DNA of 64,000 bases. It comes from Massilia solisilvae (GTDB taxonomy: Bacteria; Pseudomonadota; Gammaproteobacteria; Burkholderiales; Burkholderiaceae_D). Shown one piece after another: positions 55,733 through 64,000 of the stretch. The position numbers and the translations under genes were made by a program. The number at the start of each line of letters is the position of its first letter. Position 1 is the first letter of the stretch. Location: the NCBI RefSeq assembly GCF_024753215.1, contig NZ_JANUGV010000002.1, forward strand, positions 682,001 through 746,000. The letters are read 5' to 3'. Below the pieces are notes generated by a model. That model did no database searches. It saw only the letters and a list, made by a program, of their open reading frames with translations, and was not told where the DNA came from.

Positions 55733-56767
55733 TCATGCGCCCTGCGATGCGCGCTGCTTGAGCATGTCCAGGGCCACGTCCACGATCATGTCCTCCTGCC
55801 CGCCGACCATGCGCCGCTTGCCCAGTTCGACCAGGATGTCGAAGGCGGGCAGGCCGTACCTGGACGCCGCCGTTTCCGAGTGGCGCAGGAAGCTCGAATA
55901 CACGCCCGCGTAGCCGAGCGCCAGCGTTTCGCGGTCGACCCGCACCGGGCGCTCCTGGATCGGGCGCACGATGTCTTCGGCGGCGTCGATCAGCTTCTTC
56001 ACGTCGCAGCCGTGGTTCAGTCCCATGCGGTCCACCGCCGCGATGAACACCTCCAGCGGCGCATTGCCGGCGCCGGCGCCCATGCCGGTCAGGCTGGCGT
56101 CGATGCGGTCGCAGCCGTTTTCGATCGCCACGATCGAGTTGGCCACGCCCAGCGACAGGTTGTGGTGCGCGTGCATGCCGGTGTGGGTCTCGGGCTTGAG
56201 CACGTCCTTGAACGCCTTGAAACGGTCGGCGATGTCGTACATGTTCATCGCCCCGCCCGAGTCGACCACGTAGATCGTGGTGGCGCCGTAGCTTTCCATT
56301 TTCTTCGCTTCCTGCGCCAGGTTCTGCGGCGTGGTCATGTGACTCATCATCAGAAAGCCAACCGTGTCCATGCCCAGTTCGCGCGCATACTCGATGTGCT
56401 GCCTGGAGATGTCGGCCTCGGTGCAGTGGGTGGCCACGCGCACCACGCGCGCGCCGGCGTCGTAGGCGTTCTTCAGGTCGTGGATGGTGCCGATGCCAGG
56501 CAACAGCAGGGTGGCGACCTTGGCGTGCTTGAGCACGCCGGCCACCGCTTCGATCCACTCCAGATCGGTGTGGGCGCCGAAGCCGTAGTTGAAGCTCGAG
56601 CCCTGCAGGCCGTCGCCGTGGGCCACCTCGATGCTGTCCACCCGGGCTTCGTCGAGCGCCATGGCGATTTGCACCGCCTGCTCCAGCGAATACTGGTGGC
56701 GGATCGCGTGCATCCCGTCACGCAGGGTGACGTCGGAAATGTAGATCTTCTTGGACTTGTCAAACAT
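55733..56767 (-). CDS. mhpE: 4-Hydroxy-2-oxovalerate aldolase
   Basis: A 344-residue class II aldolase of the DmpG/MhpE type that splits 4-hydroxy-2-oxovalerate into pyruvate and acetaldehyde. [17 protein letters not shown] at the start and [13 protein letters not shown] supply the metal ligands and base. It channels acetaldehyde to MhpF, with which it forms a complex in the known systems. AAGGAGAAG precedes ATG 56767; mhpF ends 10 bp upstream. Confidence 0.95.
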   Translation of the reverse strand: MFDKSKKIYISDVTLRDGMHAIRHQYSLEQAVQIAMALDEARVDSIEVAHGDGLQGSSFNYGFGAHTDLEWIEAVAGVLKHAKVATLLLPGIGTIHDLKNAYDAGARVVRVATHCTEADISRQHIEYARELGMDTVGFLMMSHMTTPQNLAQEAKKMESYGATTIYVVDSGGAMNMYDIADRFKAFKDVLKPETHTGMHAHHNLSLGVANSIVAIENGCDRIDASLTGMGAGAGNAPLEVFIAAVDRMGLNHGCDVKKLIDAAEDIVRPIQERPVRVDRETLALGYAGVYSSFLRHSETAASRYGLPAFDILVELGKRRMVGGQEDMIVDVALDMLKQRASQGA

Positions 56768-56777
56768 GTGCTTCTCC

Positions 56778-57713
56778 TTACGCGGCGAGGTGCCGCTCGG
56801 CCATGCGCTCGGCGGTCTTGAGGGCGGCGCTGGTCATGATGTCGAGGTTGCCGGCGTACGCAGGCAGGTAATGGGCCGCTCCTTCCACTTCCAGGAAGAC
56901 CGAGACCTTCAGCCCCGCCTGGCGGCCGATGCCGGGCAGGTTGGGGGCGTGCTCGATGCGGTCGAACTGCACTTCCTGCTTCAGGCGGTAGCCGGGGACG
57001 TATTCCTGCACGGCGGCGGCCATGTCCTGCACCGACTTGCGGATCGCGTCCTGGTCGGCATCGAGCTCGGTCATGCAGTACACGGTGTCGCGCATGATCA
57101 GCGGCGGCTCGGCGGGATTCAGGATGATGATCGCCTTGCCCTTTTGCGCGCCGCCCACCTGCTCGATGGCCTTGGACGTAGTCTCGGTAAATTCGTCGAT
57201 GTTGGCGCGGGTGCCCGGGCCGGCGCTCTTGCTCGAGATCGAGGCGATGATTTCGCCGTAATACACCTTGGCCACGCGCGAGACCGCGGCCACCATCGGG
57301 ATCGTGGCCTGGCCGCCGCAGGTGACCATGTTCACGTTGCGAGCGTCCAGGTGGGCGGCGCCGTTCACCACCGGCACGCAGTACGGGCCGATCGCGGCCG
57401 GGGTCAGGTCGACCATGCGGATGGCTGGCTTGAGCGCGCGCAGCACCGCGTCGTTCTTCACGTGGGCCGAGGCCGAGGTGGCATCGAACACGATGTCGAT
57501 GTCGGCAAACTGCGGCAGCCGTGTCAGGCCGTCTACGCCCTCGTGGGTGATCGCCACGCCCATGCGCGCGGCACGCGCCAGGCCATCGGATTTGGGATCG
57601 ATGCCCACCATCGCCCCCATCTCGATATGCCTGCCGTGACGCAGGATCTTGATCATCAGGTCGGTGCCGATGTTGCCGCTGCCGATGATGGCAGCCTTGA
57701 GTTTCTTGCTCAT
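56778..57713 (-). CDS. mhpF: Acetaldehyde dehydrogenase (acylating)
   Basis: A 311-residue enzyme oxidising acetaldehyde with CoA and NAD+ to acetyl-CoA. NAD-binding GSGNIGTDL is at 11-19 and the catalytic Cys132 lies in [10 protein letters not shown]. Length matches DmpF/MhpF. AAGGAG is well placed before ATG 57713. Operon order B-D-F-E-C differs from E. coli (A-B-C-D-F-E). Confidence 0.95.
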   Translation of the reverse strand: MSKKLKAAIIGSGNIGTDLMIKILRHGRHIEMGAMVGIDPKSDGLARAARMGVAITHEGVDGLTRLPQFADIDIVFDATSASAHVKNDAVLRALKPAIRMVDLTPAAIGPYCVPVVNGAAHLDARNVNMVTCGGQATIPMVAAVSRVAKVYYGEIIASISSKSAGPGTRANIDEFTETTSKAIEQVGGAQKGKAIIILNPAEPPLIMRDTVYCMTELDADQDAIRKSVQDMAAAVQEYVPGYRLKQEVQFDRIEHAPNLPGIGRQAGLKVSVFLEVEGAAHYLPAYAGNLDIMTSAALKTAERMAERHLAA

Positions 57714-57723
57714 TGATGACTCC

Positions 57724-58509
57724 TTATTCTGAAAATACGGCGCGCACGCTGCCCAGCCCGTCGATCTGCGCGGTGAACGTACCCGGCGCGGTCACGGCCA
57801 CCATCGGGCCGAGCGCGCCGGTCATCAGCACGTCGCCGGCGCGCAGGGGCGTACCCATCTTCACCATCATGTCGGCCAGCCACACGGCGGCGTTGAGCGG
57901 GTTGCCCAGGCAGGCGGCGCCGCTGCCTTGCGAGACCACCTCGCCGTCGCGCGCCAGGGTCATGGCGGCGCCCGGCAGGTCCAGGTCGGCCAGCGGCACC
58001 GGGCGGCTGCCAAGCACGAACATGGCGCTCGAAGCGTTGTCGGCGACCGTATCGACGAAGCGGATGTCCCAGTTCTGGATGCGGCTGTCCACCACCTCGA
58101 TCGCCGCCAGCGCGTAGTCGGTTGCGCCGATGATGTCGGCAAAAGTGTGCTGTGCTTGCGTCAGGTCGTGCTTGAGCACGAGCGCGATCTCGGCCTCCAC
58201 CTTGGGCTGGATCAGGCGCGACAGCGGCATCGGCTGGCCGTCGCCATAGGCCATGTTGGCAAACAGCGCGCCGAAGTCGGGCTGGTCGACGCTGAGCTGC
58301 TTTTGCACCGCGAGCGAAGTCAGGCCGATCTTGCGGCCGACGATGCGCTCGCCCTGTGCGCGGCGCGCCTCGACGTTCGCCTGCTGCACGGCATAGGCCA
58401 GCGCCATGTCGTCCTGCGCGATGTCGCCGCGCACCGGCGGCACCGGCTGGCCGGTGCATTCTGCGTTGCGCAGCCTGGTCGCCAGGCTGGGTATGAGTTG
58501 TCCGGACAT
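57724..58509 (-). CDS. mhpD: 2-Keto-4-pentenoate hydratase
   Basis: A 261-residue hydratase of the FAH-related fold that adds water to 2-hydroxypenta-2,4-dienoate to give 4-hydroxy-2-oxovalerate. The stretch IGRKIGLTS near residue 55 and [13 protein letters not shown] near residue 108 are the family core. It starts behind GAAGGAAA and is followed by mhpF after 10 bp. Confidence 0.93.
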   Translation of the reverse strand: MSGQLIPSLATRLRNAECTGQPVPPVRGDIAQDDMALAYAVQQANVEARRAQGERIVGRKIGLTSLAVQKQLSVDQPDFGALFANMAYGDGQPMPLSRLIQPKVEAEIALVLKHDLTQAQHTFADIIGATDYALAAIEVVDSRIQNWDIRFVDTVADNASSAMFVLGSRPVPLADLDLPGAAMTLARDGEVVSQGSGAACLGNPLNAAVWLADMMVKMGTPLRAGDVLMTGALGPMVAVTAPGTFTAQIDGLGSVRAVFSE

Positions 58510-58530
58510 GAGTTTCCTTCTTTGATGTGA

Positions 58531-59475
58531 TTACGCCGCCGCGACGGGCGCGGCGTGCATGGCGCCGAAGCCCGCGATCCATTCGGGGATCGGGCGATAA
58601 AAGTCGTTGGTCGCGCGGTAGGGGCCATAGGCGGACAGGGCGCCGAACGCGGCCACCCAGGCGCGGATCTCATGTGCCGACCGGCCGCCGTCGCGCGTGA
58701 TCGCGTCGTTGGTCATGCCATCGACGGCCAGCAGTTCCGACGCCATTTTCTCCATGAACGCCAGGTCCCACTCGGGATTGAGCGGATGCAGTCCGCTGTC
58801 GCCGGCCGTGAAGGCCTTGGCCGCGGCAAGCGTGCGCGCCTGGCGCGCGGCGCGGCCCTCGGGTGTCGGGTTGCGCCCGGCGATCAGGCGCTCGGCCACC
58901 TCGTCGCTGGCGCCGGCCAGCAGCGGCACCGGCGGCTCGTGCGAAATGCCGCCCGAGCCGACCACCAGCACGCGCTTGCCGGTGCGCGCCAAGAAGCGCC
59001 CGATGGCTTCGCCCAGCAGGCGGGCGCGGCGCAGCGTCGCCATCGGCGGCGCCACGGAATTGATGAATACGGGGATCACCGGGAAGCGGTCAAGCCCGCC
59101 GGTGAGCACTTCGAGCGCCTGCGCGGCGCCATGGTCGACCTGCATGCGCCAGGACAGGGCGACGTCGATATCGGCCGCCAGCACGCTTTGGGCCATGTCC
59201 CGGGCCAGCGCGCCCGGCACCGGCAGCGGCCCGGCCAGGCTCTTGTAATCGCCAATCGAATCGGCTGCCGCGCCGATGCAAAACGGCGGCATCAGGTCGT
59301 AGAAGAAGCCGTTGTAATGGTCGGGCGCAAACACCACCACCAGCTCGGGGTCGTAGGCGAGCACGCGCGCGCGCGCGGCGGCCTGCACGCGCTCGACCTC
59401 GTTCAGTACGTCCGGCGCGGGATCGAAATAGCCCTGCAGCGGGGTGTGGGACAGGCATTCAAGACGAATTGGCAT
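58531..59475 (-). CDS. mhpB: 2,3-Dihydroxyphenylpropionate 1,2-dioxygenase-type extradiol enzyme
   Basis: A 314-residue class III (LigB-type) extradiol dioxygenase that opens a catechol ring next to the diol. CLSHTPLQGYFDPA at the start, FAPDHYNGFFYDLMPPF and MQVDHGAAQ correspond, from memory of E. coli MhpB, to conserved iron-site regions, and the C-terminus YRPIPEWIAGFG also matches. Related enzymes in this group act on other catechols, so the natural substrate may differ from dihydroxyphenylpropionate. No mhpA monooxygenase gene is next to it. First gene of the mhp set. Confidence 0.9.
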   Translation of the reverse strand: MPIRLECLSHTPLQGYFDPAPDVLNEVERVQAAARARVLAYDPELVVVFAPDHYNGFFYDLMPPFCIGAAADSIGDYKSLAGPLPVPGALARDMAQSVLAADIDVALSWRMQVDHGAAQALEVLTGGLDRFPVIPVFINSVAPPMATLRRARLLGEAIGRFLARTGKRVLVVGSGGISHEPPVPLLAGASDEVAERLIAGRNPTPEGRAARQARTLAAAKAFTAGDSGLHPLNPEWDLAFMEKMASELLAVDGMTNDAITRDGGRSAHEIRAWVAAFGALSAYGPYRATNDFYRPIPEWIAGFGAMHAAPVAAA

Positions 59476-59504
59476 ATCGGTACTCGGTGAATTCTTGTTG
59501 CATA

Positions 59505-59569
59505 CCGGCGCGCCGGGAACAGCCCGGCGCGCCGGCAGATACGAGGCCGCCCGAGCACCTCGGGCGGCC
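59505..59569. other. Two strong adjacent hairpins between the envelope genes and mhpB
   Basis: Hairpin 1: 13-bp perfect stem CCGGCGCGCCGGG / CCCGGCGCGCCGG, loop AACAG (59505-59535). Hairpin 2: 11-bp perfect stem GGCCGCCCGAG / CTCGGGCGGCC, loop CAC (59545-59569). Neither is followed by a T tract on the minus strand. They probably stop exonucleases or partly end transcription between the DUF1329 gene and mhpB, adjusting relative expression. Confidence 0.6.
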
Positions 59570-59580
59570 CGGGGCCGTCA

Positions 59581-60831
59581 TCAGCGGCCGGCCGACTCCA
59601 GGCGGGTCAGCGACACGTCGCTCGGCTTGGCGTCGAAGTTGGTGCGCCAGGTCGCCACGTCGATCAGCGAGATCGTGGCGTGGTTGCGCTGGAAGTCGAT
59701 CACGTCGGCCGAGACGGTACGGATGTCGCCGGCCTTGGTGTTGACGTAGGAGTGGATGTCCATGAACTTCCAGAACTCGCCCTTGCGGTTGTACGCCTCG
59801 ACGTAGTGCACGCGCGGGTACTCGGTCTCGACGTAGAGCACCTTCTTGCTGTACGGGTGCTGCGCCGGGGTGGCAACCTCGAGCACGTACACTTCACGCG
59901 GCTCGTACGAGTCGTTCAGGTTCCAGTACGGCGCCGACTGATCCAGCGTCGGGTACTTCTGGGCAGGCGAGGAGGCCTTCTGGTTCCACACATCGAGCTT
60001 GCTGTTGGCCGCCGCCAGCACCCAGCGCTTGGACAGCAGCTTGTAGCCCGGATACCAGCACGGACGCGCGTTGAAGCCGTCCAGGTCGTCCTGCAGCTGG
60101 TCGGACGAGCCCACCGGGTCCATCCAGGCGCCGCCGGACAGGCGGCGGGTGCGGCGCACGGCAGGCACGTAGGCCCACACGTCCGGCACCTTGGCCGCGT
60201 CGTACATGACGGTAAAGGTGCCGATGCCCTTGACCTCGGACGGCGCCTTGAAGAACAGCAGCTGGCGCGCGCTCTCGTCGTCGCTGCCCAGGGTGGAGGC
60301 GCCGCCGGTCAGGCGTCCTTTCATGTTCATGCGGGTGAATTCGGCCACCAGTTCGGCGTGGATGCCGCTCTTGCCGTCAATGAGCACCTGGGTGAAGTTC
60401 GGCACCGAGGACACGTCGCCCAGCAGCGAGCCGATGCCCAGGTTCCAGGCGATCTTCTTGCCCGCTTCCGGGTCTTTCATGTCGATCGTGGGGAAGGGCG
60501 CGCCGGCCTTCCAGCCATCGACCTTGCACGATGCGTCGTTGATTTTGGTCTTGCCTTCGTTGGCCTTGCTGGCCTTGACCCAGTTCTGGTCGAGCGCCAC
60601 CTTCTTCGAGCGCGCCAGGGTGAGCTTCCAGCCGCTGTTGCGGATGCGCCATTCCATCTTTTCGGTCAGCATGCTGCCGATGGTGTGGCCTTCGAAGGTG
60701 GCGTTCTTAACCTGGTCGAGGTTGGCGGCGGAGATCACCGTGCCTTCGGCGAGGTCGGCGGCCATGGCCGGCAGGCAGGATGTGCCGAACAGCGCGGCCG
60801 CCATGCAGGAGTAGAGTGTCGTAGCTTTCAT
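59581..60831 (-). CDS. DUF1329 exported protein (LolA-like family)
   Basis: A 416-residue periplasmic protein with signal peptide (cleavage at PAMAAD, residue 24). It is a typical DUF1329 member: VISAANLDQVKNATFEGH at the start, YVPAVRRTRRLSGGAWMDP in the middle and DSYEPREVYVLEV later. The family is related to the LolA/LolB lipoprotein carrier fold and is regularly found beside DUF1302 and MMPL-type RND genes. A role in carrying a lipid-like molecule between membranes is inferred. It starts 23 bp after the DUF1302 gene. Confidence 0.85.
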   Translation of the reverse strand: MKATTLYSCMAAALFGTSCLPAMAADLAEGTVISAANLDQVKNATFEGHTIGSMLTEKMEWRIRNSGWKLTLARSKKVALDQNWVKASKANEGKTKINDASCKVDGWKAGAPFPTIDMKDPEAGKKIAWNLGIGSLLGDVSSVPNFTQVLIDGKSGIHAELVAEFTRMNMKGRLTGGASTLGSDDESARQLLFFKAPSEVKGIGTFTVMYDAAKVPDVWAYVPAVRRTRRLSGGAWMDPVGSSDQLQDDLDGFNARPCWYPGYKLLSKRWVLAAANSKLDVWNQKASSPAQKYPTLDQSAPYWNLNDSYEPREVYVLEVATPAQHPYSKKVLYVETEYPRVHYVEAYNRKGEFWKFMDIHSYVNTKAGDIRTVSADVIDFQRNHATISLIDVATWRTNFDAKPSDVSLTRLESAGR

Positions 60832-60853
60832 GATTGGTCCCGGGGTGCGATGG

Positions 60854-62437
60854 TTAGAAGAGATAGTTCAGGCTGGTGTAAACCTGGTCGCGGTTGTGCA
60901 GGTAGCCGAACAGCGTGGTGCGGTCGCTCAGGGGCACCGGGGCCTTGGCGTAGCGGCTGTCCCAGAAACCGTCGTACTCGAGCTTCCAGCGCAGGTTCTT
61001 GTTCAGCTGGAAGGTGACGGACGGGATGTAGAAGCCGCCGCCATTGGTCACGTCCGAGCCGAGCACGAGCTGCGGGTGGATGCGGCCGTTGTCATAGGAG
61101 AGGTCGAAGATCGTGGTGACCAGCGTGTTGTGGCGCTTGGCGCGCCCGCCCCAGCCCACGCTGTAGAGCAGGTTGTCGTTGCGGTCGAAGTCCTGGATCC
61201 ACTTGTCGAACACCTGCACCGAGAAGAACATCGGCTTTTCCGTGCCCAGCAGGTTCTGGGTGAACGCGAAGTTCTTGTCCATGCGCACCATCGAGGCGAT
61301 CACGTTGCGCGTCTTCCAGCCATCGAAGCCCGGCGCAATGTACTGGCTCATCAGCGAGGGCGCGGCGGCCGTGTAGTTGAACGGCGCATCCTTGATGTAA
61401 GCCACTTCGGCGCTGAACACGGCGTCGCTCATGTCCGAGTAGCGGCTGGCGGTCGCGCCGAACACGTTGACCATCGGATAGATGATCTCGCCGGCCGGGC
61501 CCGCCGTGGTCTTGCTGCCGATCGGCGCCGCGCCCGAAGGCGTCACGCCGTCCATGAAGGTGGGCGATGCGTTCATGATCGGCATGTTGTAGAAGGTACG
61601 CATGACCGAGAGCGAGTAGTTGGTGTCGCCCGCCATGCCGCTCCAGCGCACGCCGCCGCTCTTGCTGTGGATGTTGGCTTTCGAGTTGTTCCAGCTGTAC
61701 GGGTCGATATTGCGGAAGTCCACGCCGGCATAGGGCTGGCTCGACCAGCGGCCGCCGTAGACGTCGATCTCGGTGCCGATGTCGCGCTTGCGGTCCCAGC
61801 CCGGGCGGAAGAAGGCCTCGATGCCGCCATTCGCTTCCGGCACGTCGATGTTGGCCTTCAGCGCAATGTTCCCTTTGCGCAGGTCTTCGTTGGCCGGCTC
61901 CAGGAAGCTGCGCCACACGTTGTCATAGCCTTGCGCCAGGTCGTTGGCGACGAAGAAGTCGGTCTCGCCCCAGACGATCTGCTGCTTGCCAACGCGCAGC
62001 TTGACGCGGTCGCTGGCGACGATGTCGGCGTACCACTCGCGCACATCGACGTCGTTGTACAGGTCGGTCAGCCCCTTCTTGCGGTAGCTGTTCGCGCCCA
62101 TGCCCTCCAGGTGCTTCAGGAACGGCGAATTCCACTCGCGCGCGGCGCGCGCCTTGGCCACCAAGGTCAGCCCGTCTGCCGCTTTGAATTCCATGTTCAG
62201 GCGCAAGCTCGTGCGCGCCATGGACACCTTGCCCTTGTCGTTGTAGTCGGGCGTGTCCTGCCAGTTCTTGGCATTGATGGACACTTCCTCGCGCAGGTAA
62301 CCGTCGAAATGGAAACGGTCGTCCCCGTTGTTGTCGCCGGCCAGCGCCAGCGGGCTGGCGGCGGCCATCACGGCGGTAGGAACGAGCGCGCGGAGCAGGT
62401 GGCCTCGGCGTGCCGGTTTGGTCTTGCGTTGCTTCAT
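60854..62437 (-). CDS. DUF1302 outer-membrane barrel protein
   Basis: A 527-residue exported protein with a long basic signal peptide (KQRKTKPARRGHLLRAL then ASPLALAG). The rest has beta-barrel character with alternating hydrophobics, the DUF1302 marks KQQIVWGETDFFVANDL and WDRKRDIGTEIDVYGGRW, and ends in Phe (NYLF). It is probably an outer-membrane channel. ATG 62437 follows AAGGGAGA. It is the middle gene of the trio with DUF1329 and the RND transporter. Confidence 0.85.
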   Translation of the reverse strand: MKQRKTKPARRGHLLRALVPTAVMAAASPLALAGDNNGDDRFHFDGYLREEVSINAKNWQDTPDYNDKGKVSMARTSLRLNMEFKAADGLTLVAKARAAREWNSPFLKHLEGMGANSYRKKGLTDLYNDVDVREWYADIVASDRVKLRVGKQQIVWGETDFFVANDLAQGYDNVWRSFLEPANEDLRKGNIALKANIDVPEANGGIEAFFRPGWDRKRDIGTEIDVYGGRWSSQPYAGVDFRNIDPYSWNNSKANIHSKSGGVRWSGMAGDTNYSLSVMRTFYNMPIMNASPTFMDGVTPSGAAPIGSKTTAGPAGEIIYPMVNVFGATASRYSDMSDAVFSAEVAYIKDAPFNYTAAAPSLMSQYIAPGFDGWKTRNVIASMVRMDKNFAFTQNLLGTEKPMFFSVQVFDKWIQDFDRNDNLLYSVGWGGRAKRHNTLVTTIFDLSYDNGRIHPQLVLGSDVTNGGGFYIPSVTFQLNKNLRWKLEYDGFWDSRYAKAPVPLSDRTTLFGYLHNRDQVYTSLNYLF

Positions 62438-62512
62438 GTTGTCTCCCTTGAGGGCGTGGAAAAGAATCGGAAATCCCTGTTTTTTTCGAATCACTTCTGT
62501 TTTGCTCGGAAC

Positions 62513-64000
62513 TCAAGCAACCTGTGGCTGCGCTGCCTTCGCATCGACTGGCTTTCCCGGGTCGCCGAAGATGAACTTCGGGCGCGTCACGTAGATCAGC
62601 GAAGGCATCACGAACAGTGCCGACATGGCCGACACCGACAGCCAGATGGCCATCAACAGTCCCATCTCCGCCTGGAAGCGCAGCGACGAGACCCACCACA
62701 GGAGCGTGCTCAGGATCAGTACGCTCGCGGTGACGATCACGCCCATGCCGGCCGAATGCAGGGCCTGGCTGATGGCGCGCTCGGGCGTACTGCCGATGGC
62801 GATTTCTTCCTTGACGCGGTCGGCGATGTAGAACGCGTAGTCCACGCCCAGGCCGATGCCCAGCGCGGCCACCGGCACGGTATTGATGTTCATGCCGATG
62901 CCTTTCCACACCATGAAGGCGAAGGTCAGCATGTTGGAAATGATGACCGGCACCATGAACAGCATCCCGGCGATCGTCGAGCGGTACACGATGGTGCACA
63001 GCACCGCCAGCACCAGCAGCGCCAGCGCGATCGCCTCGATCTGGCTGGACAGGATGATTTCGTTGATGGCCGCCATGACGCCCACCGCGCCGCCGGCCAG
63101 CTGCCAGTGGCCTTCCTTGAGCGGGTTGGCGGCGATGAACTCCTTGATGCGCGCCACCGCGGTGCGAATGGTTTCGCCCTGGCGGTCGCGGAACATCAGG
63201 GTGACCGCGCCGTTGGCCGATGCCTTGTCCACAAAGCGGTCCATGTCGCCCGGCTCGGAGACCGATTCGAGCATCGCCATCAGGCTGCCGTTGACGGCCG
63301 CGTTGTCCGACATCTCGAGGTAGTGTGGATTGCCCTCGTGCAGGCTGGCATTGATCTGCGGGATCACGTCGGCGATCGAGACCGAGCCGCCGATCTCGGG
63401 CTGCACTTCCATGAAGCGCTGGAAGCGGTCCATCGACTGCAGCACTTCGTTGCTCTTGACCACGCCGGCCTTGCCGTCCTCGCCGATCACCACGAACATG
63501 CGGTCCACGCCTTCAAAGCGCGAGTTGATGGCCTTGGAATCCTGGTTGTACTTCGCGTGCGGCCACAGGATCGGCGAACCCGGATTGGCGTCGCCGATCT
63601 TCAGGTTCAGCGCATAGATGCCGGCGCCGACCACCACCAGCAGGCTCACGCCCAGCACCGCATAGCGAGCGCGCGACAGGGTGATGCCAACCGCGAAGTC
63701 CAGCACCTTGCGCAGGACCGGCTGCAGGTTCAGCGGGTGCGCAAAGCCGCGCGGCTTGCGAATCCACGACAGCAGCACCGGCGTCAGGATGACGGCGCTG
63801 ACCGTCAGGGTGGACACCCACACCACCGACAGCACGGTCAGTTTTTGCAGCATCGGGATCGGGCTGAGCGCGACCACGGCCATGCAGGCGGCGTCGGCGA
63901 TCACGCCCAGCATGCCGGGGCGGAACAGGTCGGCCAGCGCGACCCGCGCCGCAATGCGCGACAGCTCCGGCCCATCGACCGTGGCCTGGGTTTCCAGCTC
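62513..64000 (-). CDS. MMPL-type RND transporter (partial, N-terminus outside window)
   Basis: The C-terminal ~495 residues are in the window, open across the right edge. Membrane helices cluster at the start (FRPGMLGVIADAACMAVV), near residue 115 of the visible part, and in a last block of five (NEIILSSQIEAIALALLVLA to SAMSALFVMPSLIYV). The motif GIGLGVDYAFYIADRVKEE is the RND/MMPL proton-relay region. This branch carries lipids, hopanoids or other hydrophobic molecules rather than drugs. It is upstream of DUF1302 and DUF1329 in the same direction, a recurrent set. The overlapping periplasmic loop is intact. Confidence 0.88.
   Translation of the reverse strand, partial: ELETQATVDGPELSRIAARVALADLFRPGMLGVIADAACMAVVALSPIPMLQKLTVLSVVWVSTLTVSAVILTPVLLSWIRKPRGFAHPLNLQPVLRKVLDFAVGITLSRARYAVLGVSLLVVVGAGIYALNLKIGDANPGSPILWPHAKYNQDSKAINSRFEGVDRMFVVIGEDGKAGVVKSNEVLQSMDRFQRFMEVQPEIGGSVSIADVIPQINASLHEGNPHYLEMSDNAAVNGSLMAMLESVSEPGDMDRFVDKASANGAVTLMFRDRQGETIRTAVARIKEFIAANPLKEGHWQLAGGAVGVMAAINEIILSSQIEAIALALLVLAVLCTIVYRSTIAGMLFMVPVIISNMLTFAFMVWKGIGMNINTVPVAALGIGLGVDYAFYIADRVKEEIAIGSTPERAISQALHSAGMGVIVTASVLILSTLLWWVSSLRFQAEMGLLMAIWLSVSAMSALFVMPSLIYVTRPKFIFGDPGKPVDAKAAQPQVA

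Noticed and set aside
54816..56558. The hydrolase gene read as a 580-residue protein reaching into mhpE.
   Set aside because: The first ~290 residues are an alternate frame of mhpE; the proper ATG at 55685 has a ribosome site and gives a normal-length MhpC.

Overview
The window is high-GC, densely coded DNA from a chromosome of a Massilia-like bacterium (Oxalobacteraceae, Burkholderiales). This rests on the linked argG-argF and rsgA-phhB-M48 protease-orn genes, a Wsp chemosensory operon, a PEP-CTERM-like secreted protein, many chemoreceptors and the overall codon style. The placement is an inference; there is no rRNA in the window to confirm it. No tRNA, rRNA, CRISPR array, complete insertion sequence or prophage is visible.

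Layout. 1-5127 (minus): wspA-B-C-D-E, a surface-sensing chemosensory operon cut by the window edge inside wspE. 5243-5566: a small YkgJ-type cysteine-cluster protein. 5629-16414 (minus): a polysaccharide/uronate utilisation locus that looks alginate-directed. It has a TonB-dependent receptor, a LacI-type regulator, an SDR reductase, a Tat-exported heparinase II/III-type lyase, 2-keto-3-deoxygluconate kinase, an ExuT-type MFS transporter, an SGNH hydrolase, a PL7-type lyase and an RraA-type aldolase. Two palindromic operator candidates lie upstream of the receptor. 16734-24789: housekeeping genes (argG, argF, rsgA, phhB, a Ste24-type protease, orn) and a hybrid sensor kinase. 24807-33261: an unrecognised secreted protein, an exported metallo-beta-lactamase-fold hydrolase, an HPP-CBS membrane protein, a YecA/SEC-C protein, the SrkA kinase and a 766-residue alanine-rich coiled-coil protein. 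33262-34545: a less GC-rich patch with an orphan gene and a frameshifted acetyltransferase. 34546-39204: a PhoD phosphatase, a small membrane protein, TerD, a DUF475/TerC-like membrane protein and a DUF212 membrane protein. 39521-43870: an RND efflux adaptor and pump with a good sigma-70 promoter. 44161-49374: a Thr/Gly-repeat lipoprotein, nnrD, a histidine phosphatase, a HAF-repeat protein with a PEP-CTERM-like tail, and the cystine transporter tcyP. 49604-53142: two tandem chemoreceptors. 53239-54684: a Gly/His/Trp-rich secreted protein and an SDR. 54816-64000 (minus): a meta-cleavage operon (mhpB-D-F-E-C, without mhpA) downstream of a DUF1329 / DUF1302 / MMPL-type RND trio that runs off the right edge.

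How genes work together. In the uronate locus, oligosaccharides would enter through the receptor, be cut by the PL7 and heparinase-like lyases to an unsaturated uronate, cross the inner membrane through the MFS carrier, be reduced by the SDR to 2-keto-3-deoxygluconate and be phosphorylated by KdgK. The aldolase that follows KdgK is not in the locus unless the RraA-like protein does an equivalent job. In the right-hand operon MhpB opens a catechol-type ring, and MhpC, D, E and F take the product to pyruvate and acetyl-CoA. The DUF1329/DUF1302/MMPL trio probably moves a hydrophobic substrate across the envelope.

Four copies of an approximately 84-114 bp palindromic repeat sit in intergenic gaps, two of them between convergent genes. 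The strongest leads for follow-up are the uronate locus with its operators, the mhp operon linked to the envelope trio, the dispersed repeat family, the giant coiled-coil protein and the unrecognised 518-residue secreted protein.
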